DNA of 64,000 nt from assembly GCA_037951105.1 (NCBI GenBank), contig JBAMJV010012357.1, forward strand, positions 1 to 64,000, read 5' to 3'. Shown here one piece after another: positions 37,501-50,700 of the stretch (position 1 is its first letter; each line of letters starts with the position of its first letter). This stretch comes from Echinarachnius parma. Taxonomy: Eukaryota > Echinodermata > Echinoidea > Clypeasteroida > Echinarachniidae. A program made the position numbers and the translations under genes. The notes beneath the pieces are model-generated. The model was not told the origin of the DNA and ran no database searches. It saw only the letters and a program-made list of their open reading frames with translations.

Positions 37501-40500
37501 ATGACGTTAATACGACGTCTTTTCGTCATAAAAAGACGTTGTTAGCACGTCAAAATATGACGTCTATATGTCGTGAAACGCGGGTGCAAAATCTTCATTT
37601 TTTGACGTGAATTTATGACGTCTTTAAGACGACGTACACGACTTGAAAATCACGTCAAATCAATACGTAAAAATCACGTCTTATATTGACCAATAAGACG
37701 TCTTTATGTCGTCTTAATAACGTAATTAATGGTACAAATTGACGACCTAAAGACGTCATAAAGACGCCTTTTCGGAAAAAAATACGTCAATATCACGTCA
37801 AAATATGACGTCGATATCACGGTAAACGCGGGTGCAAAATCTTCACTTTTTGACGTTAATTTACGACGTCTTAAAGACGACGTACACAAGGTGAAAATCA
37901 CGTCAAATCCAGACGTAAAAATCACGTCTTATTTTGACCAATACGACGTCTTTATGTCGTCTTAATAACGTAATTAATGGTACAAATTGACGACTTAAAG
38001 ACGTCATAAAGACGCCTTTTCGGAAAAAAATATGTCAATATCACGTCAAAATATGACGTCGATATCACAGTAAACGCGGGTGCAAAATCTTCACTTTTTG
38101 ACGTTAATTTAAGACGTCGTTAAGACGACGTACCCGACGTAAAATGACGTAAATTTGACGTAATTTTTACCAGTGTCTGCTATCAGGGACCATGCTCGAA
38201 AGGTATACAAAATTACAAACGACTAAGTAAAAAGCCTGTAATCATTCAAAAAGAGCCATTAAAACACAAGAGGGCACTCTCTAAAAAGGCATTGGTTTCA
38301 ACCATTTTTCATACAAAATTATGCATGTGATGTTTTGTTGAAATAATGATTAAATAGAGAGATCATCAACAACTGTTTAAAAACCGCTTTTGAAAATTTT
38401 TAAAAAAGTGTACGCATTTTAATTTTTTTTTCTTAAATCATCGAATAAATTTGGAGCCCAAATTTATTACGATCGGATAATATTTATTGATATTTCAGCC
38501 ATTTCTGAACCGATTTTGACCAAATAAAGTTTATTCTGCCATTAAAATTTGCATGTTCTTTCAAAATTCGACACTAAGTTTTTCATTACCTCACACCTCA
38601 CACCTTGTGCAGCGCCCTCTCTACCAAAACTGAACTACCCCTTTAAATGTAAAAACATTCAAGTGTAAATAAAGAGAAGAAAGGTTTACCAAGTGTAGTG
38701 CCCAGGTTCTTGAGGTTCTGTAAATCATCGTTCATGGAATGACTGAGATCCATAGCGTAGTAGAGATCCACTGGGTAGTCCTCTGCTTGCCGGACCTCCA
38801 GGCGGACTCTGTACGGCTCGTCTGTAAGAAATAGACATAGATTGTACACAATTAATTTATTAATGTTATTACTATTATACTAAATATTCATATTTCATTA
38901 TTATTACTGTACTTGACATTTTTGGTTTGTAAGACGTCATTCATTGAATGACTGAGGTCCATAGCACAATAGAGATCTACTGGGTAGTCTTCTGCTTAAA
39001 GGTTGTCTGTAAGAATTATACATATATTGTACAGTAAATAATATTATTGTTATTAACTGTACCAAAAATTATGGATTTTGCATTATGATCCCTGTATTTT
39101 GCAATTGGCATCTGTGTTTTGCTAGACATCATCCATGGAATGGCTGTGGTCTGTTACATAGTAGTGTTGTATAATTGGTATGCAGTGATATGAGGCTGCC
39201 AATTATCCCCTTATCAGTCATGACCAATGCAAGTTCTATATGCCATGAAAATAAATCTCTTATGCTTCTGTCACACATTCACGGTGCCAACACGGATGAC
39301 CCCGGATTCAACAGGGACATTCACGGAGTCAACACGGATGAGCTGAACATTATAACTTTGGTCCCCGGAGAACTCCGGTCTCAACACGGAGCTCCCGGTG
39401 CCAACACGGTACCAACACGGAATGACTTCATCCGGAGACGTCCGGGGTGAAAATTGTGCAGGTTTAATTTTCCCCGGTGCGCCCAAGGATCACGCCGGAG
39501 GCAACACGGATCACGCCGGAGACAACACGGATCACGCCGGAGGCAACACGGATCACGCCGGAGGCAACACGGAGCATCCCGGACACAACTGGGAGTACCC
39601 CGGAGGACTGTCAATCCGTGGTCATCCGTGTTGGCACCGTGAATGTGTGACAGCCCCAATTACAAGACATAATGCACGAGAGGGAGAGATCAGAACTAAC
39701 GAGCTTATGTAAGCTTCCAGTATTATTGGGAGACTTACTGGTATTTTAATGATGAGGCAAACCCTATCCCTTGTTTATACTTTGACAGTTTCAACATCCA
39801 TTTAGACCCCATATAGACACAAAGGGGTTCAAGGGAACACTACTTATAACATATTTCTTCTTCTTAATGTTTTTTTTTCTTCATATTAATATGATTTCCT
39901 ACTACCATCAGGAGCCAGACCCAGTCTAGATTGAACAACCATCTAAACAAAGACTGATTGTCATGCAGTCTGATAGCAAACTAACAACCTGAAAATGCCT
40001 GTTGTGCATTCTGATATAATAACGATGATGATTTTAATTTAACATCACACAATTAGTGTATTAATTAAAGCATTCATGCCTACTTACTTGGGCGAACTCT
40101 GACCCTGATTCTCTGTGGTTTGACCTGGACTATGTCATCTAGTTCAGCGCCTGTGTTGCTCAGGTTACGATTCTGTACAATATCCAAAAGATAAAAATGG
40201 ATTATAAATATTATTTTTTCTTTAAATTAATAAAACCACGAAAGTGGTGGTTATGAGAGTAATAATACTAAGAACAACAATAAGATATGATAATAATTAC
40301 AATGATAACAATAATAATATTACTAATAACTATGATAATAATAACTCTAATAATAATAATAATAATAACAATTATGATAATAAAAATAACAGCAACAATA
40401 ATAATAATAACAACAATGATTATAATAATTATAATAACGAAAACAATAACAATAATATAACTTGTATTTACTGTTATGAAACTGATCGTTTTCATTATGA

Positions 40501-43500
40501 TGCAACCAATTAAAATAAATTAAATTTAGTTTTTGCAACTGATAGAGAGATAAAATGCAACATCCATGAAGCATACAACTTTTCACAACTTCTCACAACC
40601 CTCACAATCATCACAAATTGTTAATAAAACAAATCCTTGTACTTAGTTGCAATGAGAACAATTATTAGTATCACCCAGACATATTAATACCCTAACATAA
40701 GTATTATTTTAGAGAACATTTCAAATACAAATGCCTTTGGGTCGGATTAAGTTCTCCCTAGAACATGAAACATGAAGACACGCCAGAAGAAGGCCCTACT
40801 GGCAAAACTGGTCACGCCAGAACTACATCAACTAAAAGGGTGCAAGTCTCCAGAATGAACACTCGCTTAGTCATCCCTTAAAAGCATGGTCGATTAAACG
40901 AGAGCCGACAAGCATATATCCACCGAAGTGGACAAAATTGTCCTGTCCAGACGCAGTTAAAAAGCGATGAGTCTCAGTCTTTTTCTTAGATCAATTAATA
41001 TAAAGAGCGTATAGAGGCCTGATGACTGCATCGTGATGCGGTCGTCATGGGAACGGGAGAGTGTTTTGAGTAATTGATGACGAACGCATCACGTTCATCG
41101 GTTGACTTAATGATTTATCAGAGGGTACCTTTAAATTGGGAGAAATTAGAAATCCCCATGAACATTGACTTTGAATGTAGATAGAACAGCGATTCATCAT
41201 GCCTCCTTGTAAATCGATTAAAATAAAAATGTATCGACCATGTACGTAGCCGTAATGAATTGGAAAATGATTATACATTGTACATTTTAGTATGTATTGT
41301 TTATATGAAGTAAGTTTTGAGGATTTGAACAATGTTACTAAATCCCTTTAAGACATTTATAACGAGAGTAACAAAACCATGTTCAATACGTGGAAAAAAC
41401 ACAATTGAACTTGAAACAAAATAAACAACGTTCGGTTCTATATTTGTCAACCCAATTTCCTTTTGCCTTAAGGTGATTATTAGTAATAACTTACTTTGGG
41501 AAAATCAAACTGGTTATAAGTACAAATTTCGTAAATACATGAGTAACGAAATATTCAGGATAATACCATTATTGTTGGAGAATGAAAACCACAAAATATG
41601 TGCCTTAAAATTAATTTCCGCTGTTAGCCTATGGGCATGTCAATTTCTATAGCTTAACGTCAAGTTCAATATCTTGGGGGTTTATACAATGGCAATTTAT
41701 TTTGCTTTATTTATATGCTCAAGTCCATTATTGTGATGTTCGTGTACGATATACATATAACCAAATATACATCTTTCCCGTGGTACCATTTGGGTCGTAA
41801 AGACATTTGCATATTTATAAGCTAGATTGGAAAACAAACTTCCAAGATCCGATCGCGAACAAAGGAAATGCAGAGGATGCAATATGGACAGTCAGTATCA
41901 AACAGCAGTCACTGTACTATTTGTCCCTCTGTCTATTTACAAGTACTTATTAATACGACTTGAATATCAGCAATCAGTAGTTAAACAGGACGAGAGGGGA
42001 TACATTATGCCGGAATGAAGTGATGTGATTTTGGCCCATGATTACAATCATGTTTGGTTTTTAAATTCAAACAGTATACTTCCCTTGGCAGACTGTACTG
42101 TCGCGTGGTGGTGCATAAATTAAGTAGAAATAACGTATCCCGAGGGGGCACTTGAGGGAGGATGGGCGCAATATGTCACTCTACATATCGTCTCGTCCTG
42201 CATCGTCTATACGAGATGAAGATGTGTGAGATGCACGCACGCCGTGCCTTCAGGCAACAATCCATCAAAAGTAATTTCCCATCCTTCTCCTACTCATCCC
42301 TACTCCAATATCATCTTCCTTTTTCCCTCCTCCTCCTCCTCTTTCCTCCTCCTTTGCTCAAGATAATCAACATCATTCATCTCCTCGAGATTATGGAACA
42401 TACTTAGAAAGATGATGTGTGAGATAAAAATAAGCCAGATTGCCTTCAGGCAATCATCCACCCAAATCATTTCCCATCTGTATCCTACCCATCCTCTCTC
42501 CTCCTCCTCCTCCTCCTCCTCCTCCTCCTCTTTCATACTCTTCATCCTTTGCTAAACATAATCAACATCATTCATCTCCTGGAGATTATGGAACATACTC
42601 GGACAAAAAATATGTGAGATGAAAATGTGCGAGATGCACGAACGCCGTGCCTTCATCCATCACAAATCATTTCCAATCTTTCTCCTACTCATCCATTCCC
42701 CTCTTCCCTGCCCCTCATCCTCTCTCCCCCCTCTCCTCTTCATCCTTTGCCAAACATGCTAAAGATAATCAACATCATTAATCTCGAGATTATGGTACAT
42801 ACTCGGACAACCTACGCTGCGGGCCAAGAATAGATAACGGTTACAATAGAATCAGTAGGACGTATACGCCTAACGGCCTAATGAATGATGAGATTCTATC
42901 CCTCCTCATACTTGTTATTATTCCCCCTTCGTACCTCCCGCGCTTGTTCAACTTGTTCAGTCTTCGCGATCGATATACCTTAAACCCAGCGCAGACAGAG
43001 CCGACTCGACCCGATCTGACTGGTTTTCTGTCAGGCTAGAGTCAGTTTCGCTCAGTCGGAGCCGATCCAACATGCTGATTCGGCCTCGAATGACCTCCGA
43101 CTGACACTTGACTGGACAAACCGGAGTCCTGAGGCAGCGCATACTGAGTTAATCAGGCGGAAAACCAGTCGGATCGGGTCGAGTCGGCTATGTCTGCGCC
43201 GGGCATAACGTCATCCACACCTTACGAGTGTGTCCGAAATAAAAGAGTGACACATTGAGACAAGGATAGACACACTGGCGTAAATCTGTCCGGAAAACAC
43301 AATGCATTGGGGGGTCGAGCAATTGTTCACAAACGGTTTGTGAACAATTGCTCGACCCCCCAATGCATTGTGCTTTCCGAACAGATTTACGCCAGTGGAT
43401 AGACATGTCACAATGAAGCATTTCAGATAGACAGTTTGGACACCTAATGACGGCATGATTCTATACTTCCTTCTCCACATATCCCTCCTTTCCTCCCCTT

Positions 43501-44653
43501 AATTCTACCCCTTCTTTCTCATCACCTATACCCTCCTCTTCTTTATCCTTCAATCTCCTGTGTTGTTCAATCATGTCAATAAAACCAACACAATGTACCC
43601 TTTAAAATGACAACGCGAGCCACGGTAAGACATGTTATTAGACGTATATCATGTATATAAAGAAGACATCATCCACACCCACACCCTCCCCGTCCTCTAC
43701 CCGCCTCATCATCTCCCCCTCCTCCGACTCCTCCGACTCATCTCCAGAGAATCAACATCATTCACTCCTCGCTGATTATGGAGCATATTATGTCGTAGGC
43801 TCGAATGACAATGACTGACGCCAAAAGCCGAGCATACACACTCAATACAGCATGTACAAGGAAACTAATCTCGGACGTACATTATGTAATAAAACACTGT
43901 TGTTCTTCTCCGTATTCATCCCAAGTTGAACTTAACTCTATGTTGGACTTAAAAAGTATGGAAAGCCATTAGTTTCTTTGAATTTTTGTTTGGTAAAAGG
44001 AAAAGCATGATGATTCAAATCATTTATATTCTCTATTATCAAAGAGAATTCATGTTCTTGATGCAACGTTTATGAAAAGTCTGAAATTCTTGCTTTTTTC
44101 TTTTGAGTATATTGTATTCCAAGGCTACAAACGGCTTTCCATAATAGTTAAGTCCAAGATAAGTTCAACTAATGATGTTTGTGAAACACCCCCAGTTCTC
44201 ATCCCTCCTTCACCCCACTCTTCTTTACACTTGACATACTTAGTCTAGGGTAAGTGAATTGACTTATTCTCTCCTCATGTTTAGTGAACATGTTACGCGA
44301 TACCCCAGTAGGTGGACTGTACTACACCAGAAGAAGAAGAAGAAGAAGAAGAAAACACAACATGACCTCCCGGGTTAAGAATAGACATGCTGCAATGTAA
44401 GCCAGACAAACATCTCATGAAGACATTCTCCAGACCTTCCTTCAGCTACTCATATTCCTCCTCTTCTCTCCTTTTGCTCAAGAGAATCGACATCATTTAC
44501 CTCTCACCATCACACCACAATCCTCCTCCTCATCATCATCATCGGTATCATCGTGATCATCATCATCATCACTACCATCACCCTCCTCATCTTTGTCGTC
44601 ATCATCATTATCACTAACATCACCGCCATCATCCTCATCCTAGCTCCTCCTCC

Positions 44654-44730
<77 letters not shown>

Positions 44731-47700
44731 TTCATCATCATCATCATCACATCATCATCATAATCACATCATCATCATTGTCATTATTATCATCACTATC
44801 ATCATGGATATCAACAACATAATCCTCAACAAAATGTACCATTATCACCATCAACAACTACATCAACAACTCCATTATCACGACCAACAACAACCAACAC
44901 ACATAATACGTCACATCCATAATAGGTCTATGAATATGTTCTACGACTTATTGTACTAACCATTTCCACCGAAAGGATTGGGCGTGGGTTGGTGATGTTC
45001 ACACACCCTGCATCCGTTAGGGCTCGGTACGTGTCACACCTCTGACCTGAGAACGTCTGCAGAAGAAAAAGAAACAAATGGAAAAAAGGGAAATTATTGG
45101 TATTAATGCATACAACACGTGCATGTACTTTTTACAAGATAATAATCAACAATATTCGCATGAGACTACGAAAGTATATTTGTATCATTGGTGCATAGAT
45201 TTGTACAAAGTTATGAATAATCCACACTATTTGTTTTCTTCAATGTAATCGTTAATATCTCAAAGGCGAAGTGGAAATTTGACAAACCGAAGCTTTTTTA
45301 ACCAATCTATTAGGAAGGGGAGAACAGCAACATACAATTCAGGACTATGCGAGTTAGAAGTGAGCTTGGATGATTCAGAGAAAGTTGGAACCCTTTAATC
45401 GTAACATATTATGTATCTAATGAGACACGTACTATATATACGTAACCCAAACAATACCCCACTGCGCACGTCACATCTCCACATCCGAAAACATTAATCG
45501 ATAAATTAATTAGAATGTTGCACCTTATATCACGTGATAATTAACAGCATACTGTAATTATAGCATTCACATCAATTGTGTCCTTGAATAAGTATATATA
45601 TAAGGACGATATACTTACGCCTTGTGAAGTCGTTTCATTTTTACTTTCATTTTTATTTTAAGGGACTTAGTAACATTGTCCAAATCCTCAAAATAAATTT
45701 TTTATTCTAGCAGTTCCTTTATACCTTGTTGTATTCGTATTAACAATAAAATCATGGGACAGGTTTCGATTTTTCAAATTTCCCTTTCGTTACAAAGATA
45801 TGTATGATTGAAGTATTCAGATAAGAAAAACTCCGGGCGGCCCGGAGTTTTTCTTCCGTGTACAAAGTGAGTGCAGTGAGTTACTGAATATCACTTTGCA
45901 TTTTCGCTCATTACTTGGCCATACAATGTCCATTTGACTTTTTCACACAATACCCTGTGGACATATGAGATAACAACAATATACATTGCACCAACCATTC
46001 ATCACTTTTTGCACATGTCAACAAAGTTACTAGATCCCTTTAATATACTCAAAGGGTACCGCCTATAACTTAATAATGCCTTCACTATAATTGCAATTTC
46101 TTTACAAATTTCGAAAGTAGAATGGTCTTCTTTTCAATAAACACATTGTATAAACATATATCTGCACCGATCGTTTAGTAGGTTAAAGAGAGAAGAACGT
46201 TATGATGATACGTTACAAGGCCAAGTAATGACAAAATATAAGACGATTTTAGGATTTGAATTTGCTATAAACCATACATCATGATCAAACATTTTGATAT
46301 TAAAAGAGATGGGCAGGTAGTTCGGATTCGTATATCAGACGCACGGCGCCATCTTGCGCGCTGTGCGTACTGCACAATGAATCCGTGTTATGCGGTGCAG
46401 CACACAAACTCGACTAGTTCAAAATGGCGACCCGCAGTGTAGCATCCCGACGCTTGATGATCTTTATTCTTTAATATGCACTCACAAGGCCAGGACGGTA
46501 TCTAGCTGGAGTGAGGTGCTAAATAGGGGGCAACGACCGATTTGAGGTTGTCTTTTGTATCCCCCTCCTAGAGCTAGAGGAAAGCCATTTTCACTGAAGC
46601 CAGGTGTTTAAGTAATGACTAAGGAAATTAGTGAGAGACTGATCCAATATTATAAAGTATAGGAGTAGCAGACAGAGACACATGATGATGTATGTCTATG
46701 GTTTAAAAAAAAAAGAGGTACGAGCATGAGATATTTGAAAGGCAGACTGCCGTATCGAAGGTGGTATGAAAACAACGAATAAATAATAATAATAATATGA
46801 ACATTTATATAGCGCAGCTACTATTTGCGCTTAAATAATTATCTAAATTATTATTACCCATCGTCAATTATGATTATTATTGATATTTGTAACCATATTT
46901 ACTAAAGCATATTATAAATCATAATAATATTAACAAACTAATACAAGATGAAATTAACATGTCCAGAATATTAAACTGATGCAAAATAAAAAGTTTCAAT
47001 ATTAATTACGACGTAACAAAATAAAACAATTTTAGTATCATTGTATGATACTTGTCTTTAACGATGGTTAACATAATAAATTGTAGTATCTTTAATTTAA
47101 AAACAAAAGTGATGTTTGAGGCGACAAAGTCAACACACATCGACAATTCTAATGTTTTAAAAACAGAAACTTCAGCAATTTATCAATAAACACTTGTCCC
47201 AAGTGGACTTGGAGATGAGGAAGTACCAATAAAACTAGAACAACACTGAGAAGACTCAAATCTCATTGCACTCGGGTATATTTCCTTTAAAAAAACATCG
47301 ACATGTATAATAGTCATATCTTGGAAAATAATACTTTTATTGCAAAAGCAAACGTCCCTACGGAAAAGAAAAGAAGAAATTAGAGATATCCTCCGATAAG
47401 AGTATTCCGTATGAGCCATAGGCGTACCCAGGGGGGGGGGGGGGGTTCAAACCCCCCCCCCCCCCTTTCAAATTTTAGCCGGTCTCGAGACTACTTTTAA
47501 TAGGTCTCGACCGTCTGAAACCTGGTCTCGATTGACTAAAACCTGGTCTCGACCGACTAAAACCCGGTCTTGGCCCCAACATTTTTCGAAGGTCTCCGGT
47601 CTCGGGCTCGAATTTTTTTGAAAGTAGGCTACTTGGTCTCGGCTTCGAAAAAATGTACGGACACCCCCCCTCCCCCACTGAGAGGGGTTCTCAACTTTGG

Positions 47701-50700
47701 GTACTTGGTCTCGGTCTCGGTCTCGAACATTTTGATGGTACTTGGTCTCGGCTTGGAATTTTTTACAAAATATCTCCCCCCCCCCCCCCCCCCCCCTTTA
47801 ATAAATCCTGGGTACGCCACTGGTATGAGCTAGCTTATTATGATATTTCTAATCACACAATGTTTATCCATACGTGATACAAATATTACTCACGTTTCAA
47901 TCTGTAATACGAACTGTTTGGTTAATAGCGATACTTCAGTAGTAGGTGACATGAGATTAAAGGCTCAATAACATAACCCTCTTGTGTAAAAGAAGTGACA
48001 ACTATAATTTAGTTAGGTAAAGTTATATGGGTATGGCGTAGAGGCTATAGACAATTTTACCTCAACGGTCGAAGCAGGTCATTTAAATTTTTGTCTTAGT
48101 GAGATAGTTTGCTGCTTTCAATTCAACCGAATAGTTTTGTTTAAAGGGATAGTTGAGTTCTGGTAGAGAGGGCGCTACATAACATTATTTTTTGTGAGAT
48201 AATGAAAAACTGAGTGTAAAATTTGAAAGAGCACAATATTTTAATGACAGAATAAACTTTATTTGATCAAAATCGGTTCAGAAACGGCTAAAATATCCAT
48301 AAACATAGCCATTTGTAATAAATGTGGGGCCCACACTTATTCGATAATTTTGAACCAGCCGTTAAAAATTCAAAAAAATGCTTCCTCTTTTCAAAAAGTT
48401 ACAAAATAGGTATTTAAATAGTTGTTGGTTATTTCTCTATCTAATCACTATTTCAACAAAACATCACATGCACATTATTTTATTCAAAATGGTTGAAACC
48501 GATGAGTGTTTAGAGTGCGTCCTCTTACGTTTTAACGGCTCTTTTTGAATGATAACATGATCTTTACTAAGTCATTTGTAATTTTGTGTTATAACTATTA
48601 GTTTGTAATGTAATGATGCAGGTTTTGGTTACTAAAATTCAGTTTCACCAAAATTGTACTCTCCTTTAATACCAGAACTCAACTATCCCTTTAAATTTTA
48701 TTTTGAATTTTATTATTATCGATCATGAAATACATGAGTCATTGACGGGTTTTTATTTCTTTAAGGTAATGTTTTGCTTTGGTCTGTAATGAGGACAGCT
48801 TGCTACTTTCAAGTTTATCAAATTTGTTTAATACAATTATAATACATTTGACATTTGACATTCGAATTAACTAGTTTATCAAATATGTTTCATATAATCA
48901 TAATACATTTCACATTCGAATTAACTAGTTTATGAAATATGTTTCATATAATCATAATACATTTCACATTCGAATCAACTATAGAATAATCATTGCAGTG
49001 ATTCAAATAATTAAATATTTGATTTGAGGGCTATTCATATAATTATGTTGCTTCTTTTAGGTCATCATGTTTAATATAACATACAAGTTTTGACATTTCA
49101 TTTGTATTTCCAATTCCCATGAACTATACAAATTATAATACATTTCACATTTCACATTCGAATTAACTAGTTTATCAAATATGTTTCATATAATCATAAT
49201 ACATTTCACATTCGAATCAACTATAGAATAATCATTGCAGTGATTCAAATCATTAAATATTTGATTTGAGGGCTATTCATATATGTTGCTTCTTTTAGGT
49301 CCTACAAGTTTTGGCATTTAATTTGTATTTCTTGTTCCCATGAACTAAATGAGTAATTGAGCGAGTTTATCTCCTTAAATATGCATAAACAATGCAATAA
49401 AAAAAATGATACTTTTATCGCATGAACAGATGTTCCTAAACGGAAATGAAGAAGAAATTGGAGACATCCTCGAATTATGTGGTCGATCTACTTAGTCGCA
49501 TTTAATTTGCTAATGAGCAAGATTATATGAAGTTATTTTTAGTGGGACATTGATATAATCCAGAGTAGTAAAACTATTCAATATAATTATAATCCGAACT
49601 TCTGTTTGAGTGCGGTCGTGTGACGGACTGAGGCTGAAGAAGTCTCGATGGCTTTCGTTTTAAATCTAGGGAGGGTGTTTCACAAAGGTGCTAAGTTGAA
49701 CTTAACTCTAAGTTGGACCTAACTATTATGGAAAGCCATTTTGTAGCCTTGGAATACAATATATTCAAAAGCAAAAAACAATACTTTTAAACTTTTCATA
49801 AATGTTGCATCAAGAACATAAAATCTCCTTGATAATAGAAAATATTAATGATTTTAATCACAATGTTATGCCTTTGAAAAACGACTTTAACAACAATTTT
49901 CAAAGAAACTATAGTGGCTTTCCATACATTATAAGTCCAATTTTGAATCTTTGTGAAACACCCCCTGCCTGGACTAATTTAATTCTTAATTGGTTAATGA
50001 TTGCGAAACAAAACCACGTCTGGACATCACTGTCCCCCGTTTTTTCTTTCGAGAATTTAACTATATGACTGCCTTAACTTATAGACGAGTAGACGACTTT
50101 AATTAGGTGAAGATATTATTACAATGTATTGCATAGGGACCAGAACGAAGATTTCAAAGGTCGATGCAGTTCGCTTAACTTTTGATTCATTAACAATCAT
50201 TCATTTTTGTTTATAATCATTTTGTATATTTGCAGAGATCAAACAAATCAGGGGTTCAATACCATCGTTGTATCATAATGGTCTGTATGTGATGTGATGT
50301 TACATACAATATAGCTACTTTCTTTTTTAATTGGGAAGCAAAGTATATCTACTATATACTACTTGTTGAAGTCTGTTTAATTGGGAAGCAAAGTATATCT
50401 ACTATATACTACTTGTTGAAGTCTGTTATGGGAAGCAAAGTATATCTACTATATACTACTTGTTGAAGTCTGTTTAATTGGGAAGCAAAGTATATCTACT
50501 ATATACTACTTGTTGAAGTCTGTTTAATTGGGAAGCAAAGTATATCTACTATATACTACTTGTTGAAGTCTGTTTAATTGGGAAGCAAAGTATATCTACT
50601 ATATACTACTTGTTGAAGTCTGTTTAATTGGGAAGCAAAGTATATCTACTATATACTACTTGTTGAAGTCTGTTATGGGAAGCAAAGTATATCTACTATA

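Larger units (their letters stand above)
32697..38188. mobile_element. 5.5-kb GACGTC-rich tandem-repeat element, nested insertion in intron 5
   Basis: The ends are short inverted repeats (CCTGATAGTAGAC at left; the right end reads GTCTGCTATCAGGG). The flanks on both sides are ACC, and joining them restores a MITE that is intact elsewhere in the window, so the borders are well supported. The left part (32700-34500) consists of degenerate units with GACGTC and CAAAGACCATTTTT. The right part (34523-35756 and about 37480-38188) consists of 248-bp monomers. A different 1.7-kb block lies between. No transposase ORF was seen; mobilisation in trans is assumed. The superfamily is not identified. Confidence 0.8.
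32598..38646. mobile_element. TTAAAGGGATAGTTGAG-family MITE, interrupted copy
   Basis: The left piece is 32598-32696 and the right piece 38189-38646. Together they match the intact copies at 1401-1920 and 48141-48694. The terminal inverted repeat here reads TTTAAAGGGGTAGT and ACTACCCCTTTAAA. The insert is the GACGTC element. Confidence 0.85.

Noticed and set aside
32697..38188. Gene cluster or viral insert in intron 5
   Set aside because: No ORF with protein-like composition; the open frames follow the tandem-repeat units.
38933..39014. Working alternative exon 5
   Set aside because: In-frame TAA, loss of about nine codons and no clear donor; kept as a decayed exon.
39398..39712. 104-codon ORF with NTDHAGG repeats
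   Set aside because: Falls inside a MITE with perfect inverted ends; the repeat is the 21-bp minisatellite.
44553..44822. Histidine-repeat ORF
   Set aside because: Pure TCA microsatellite translation.
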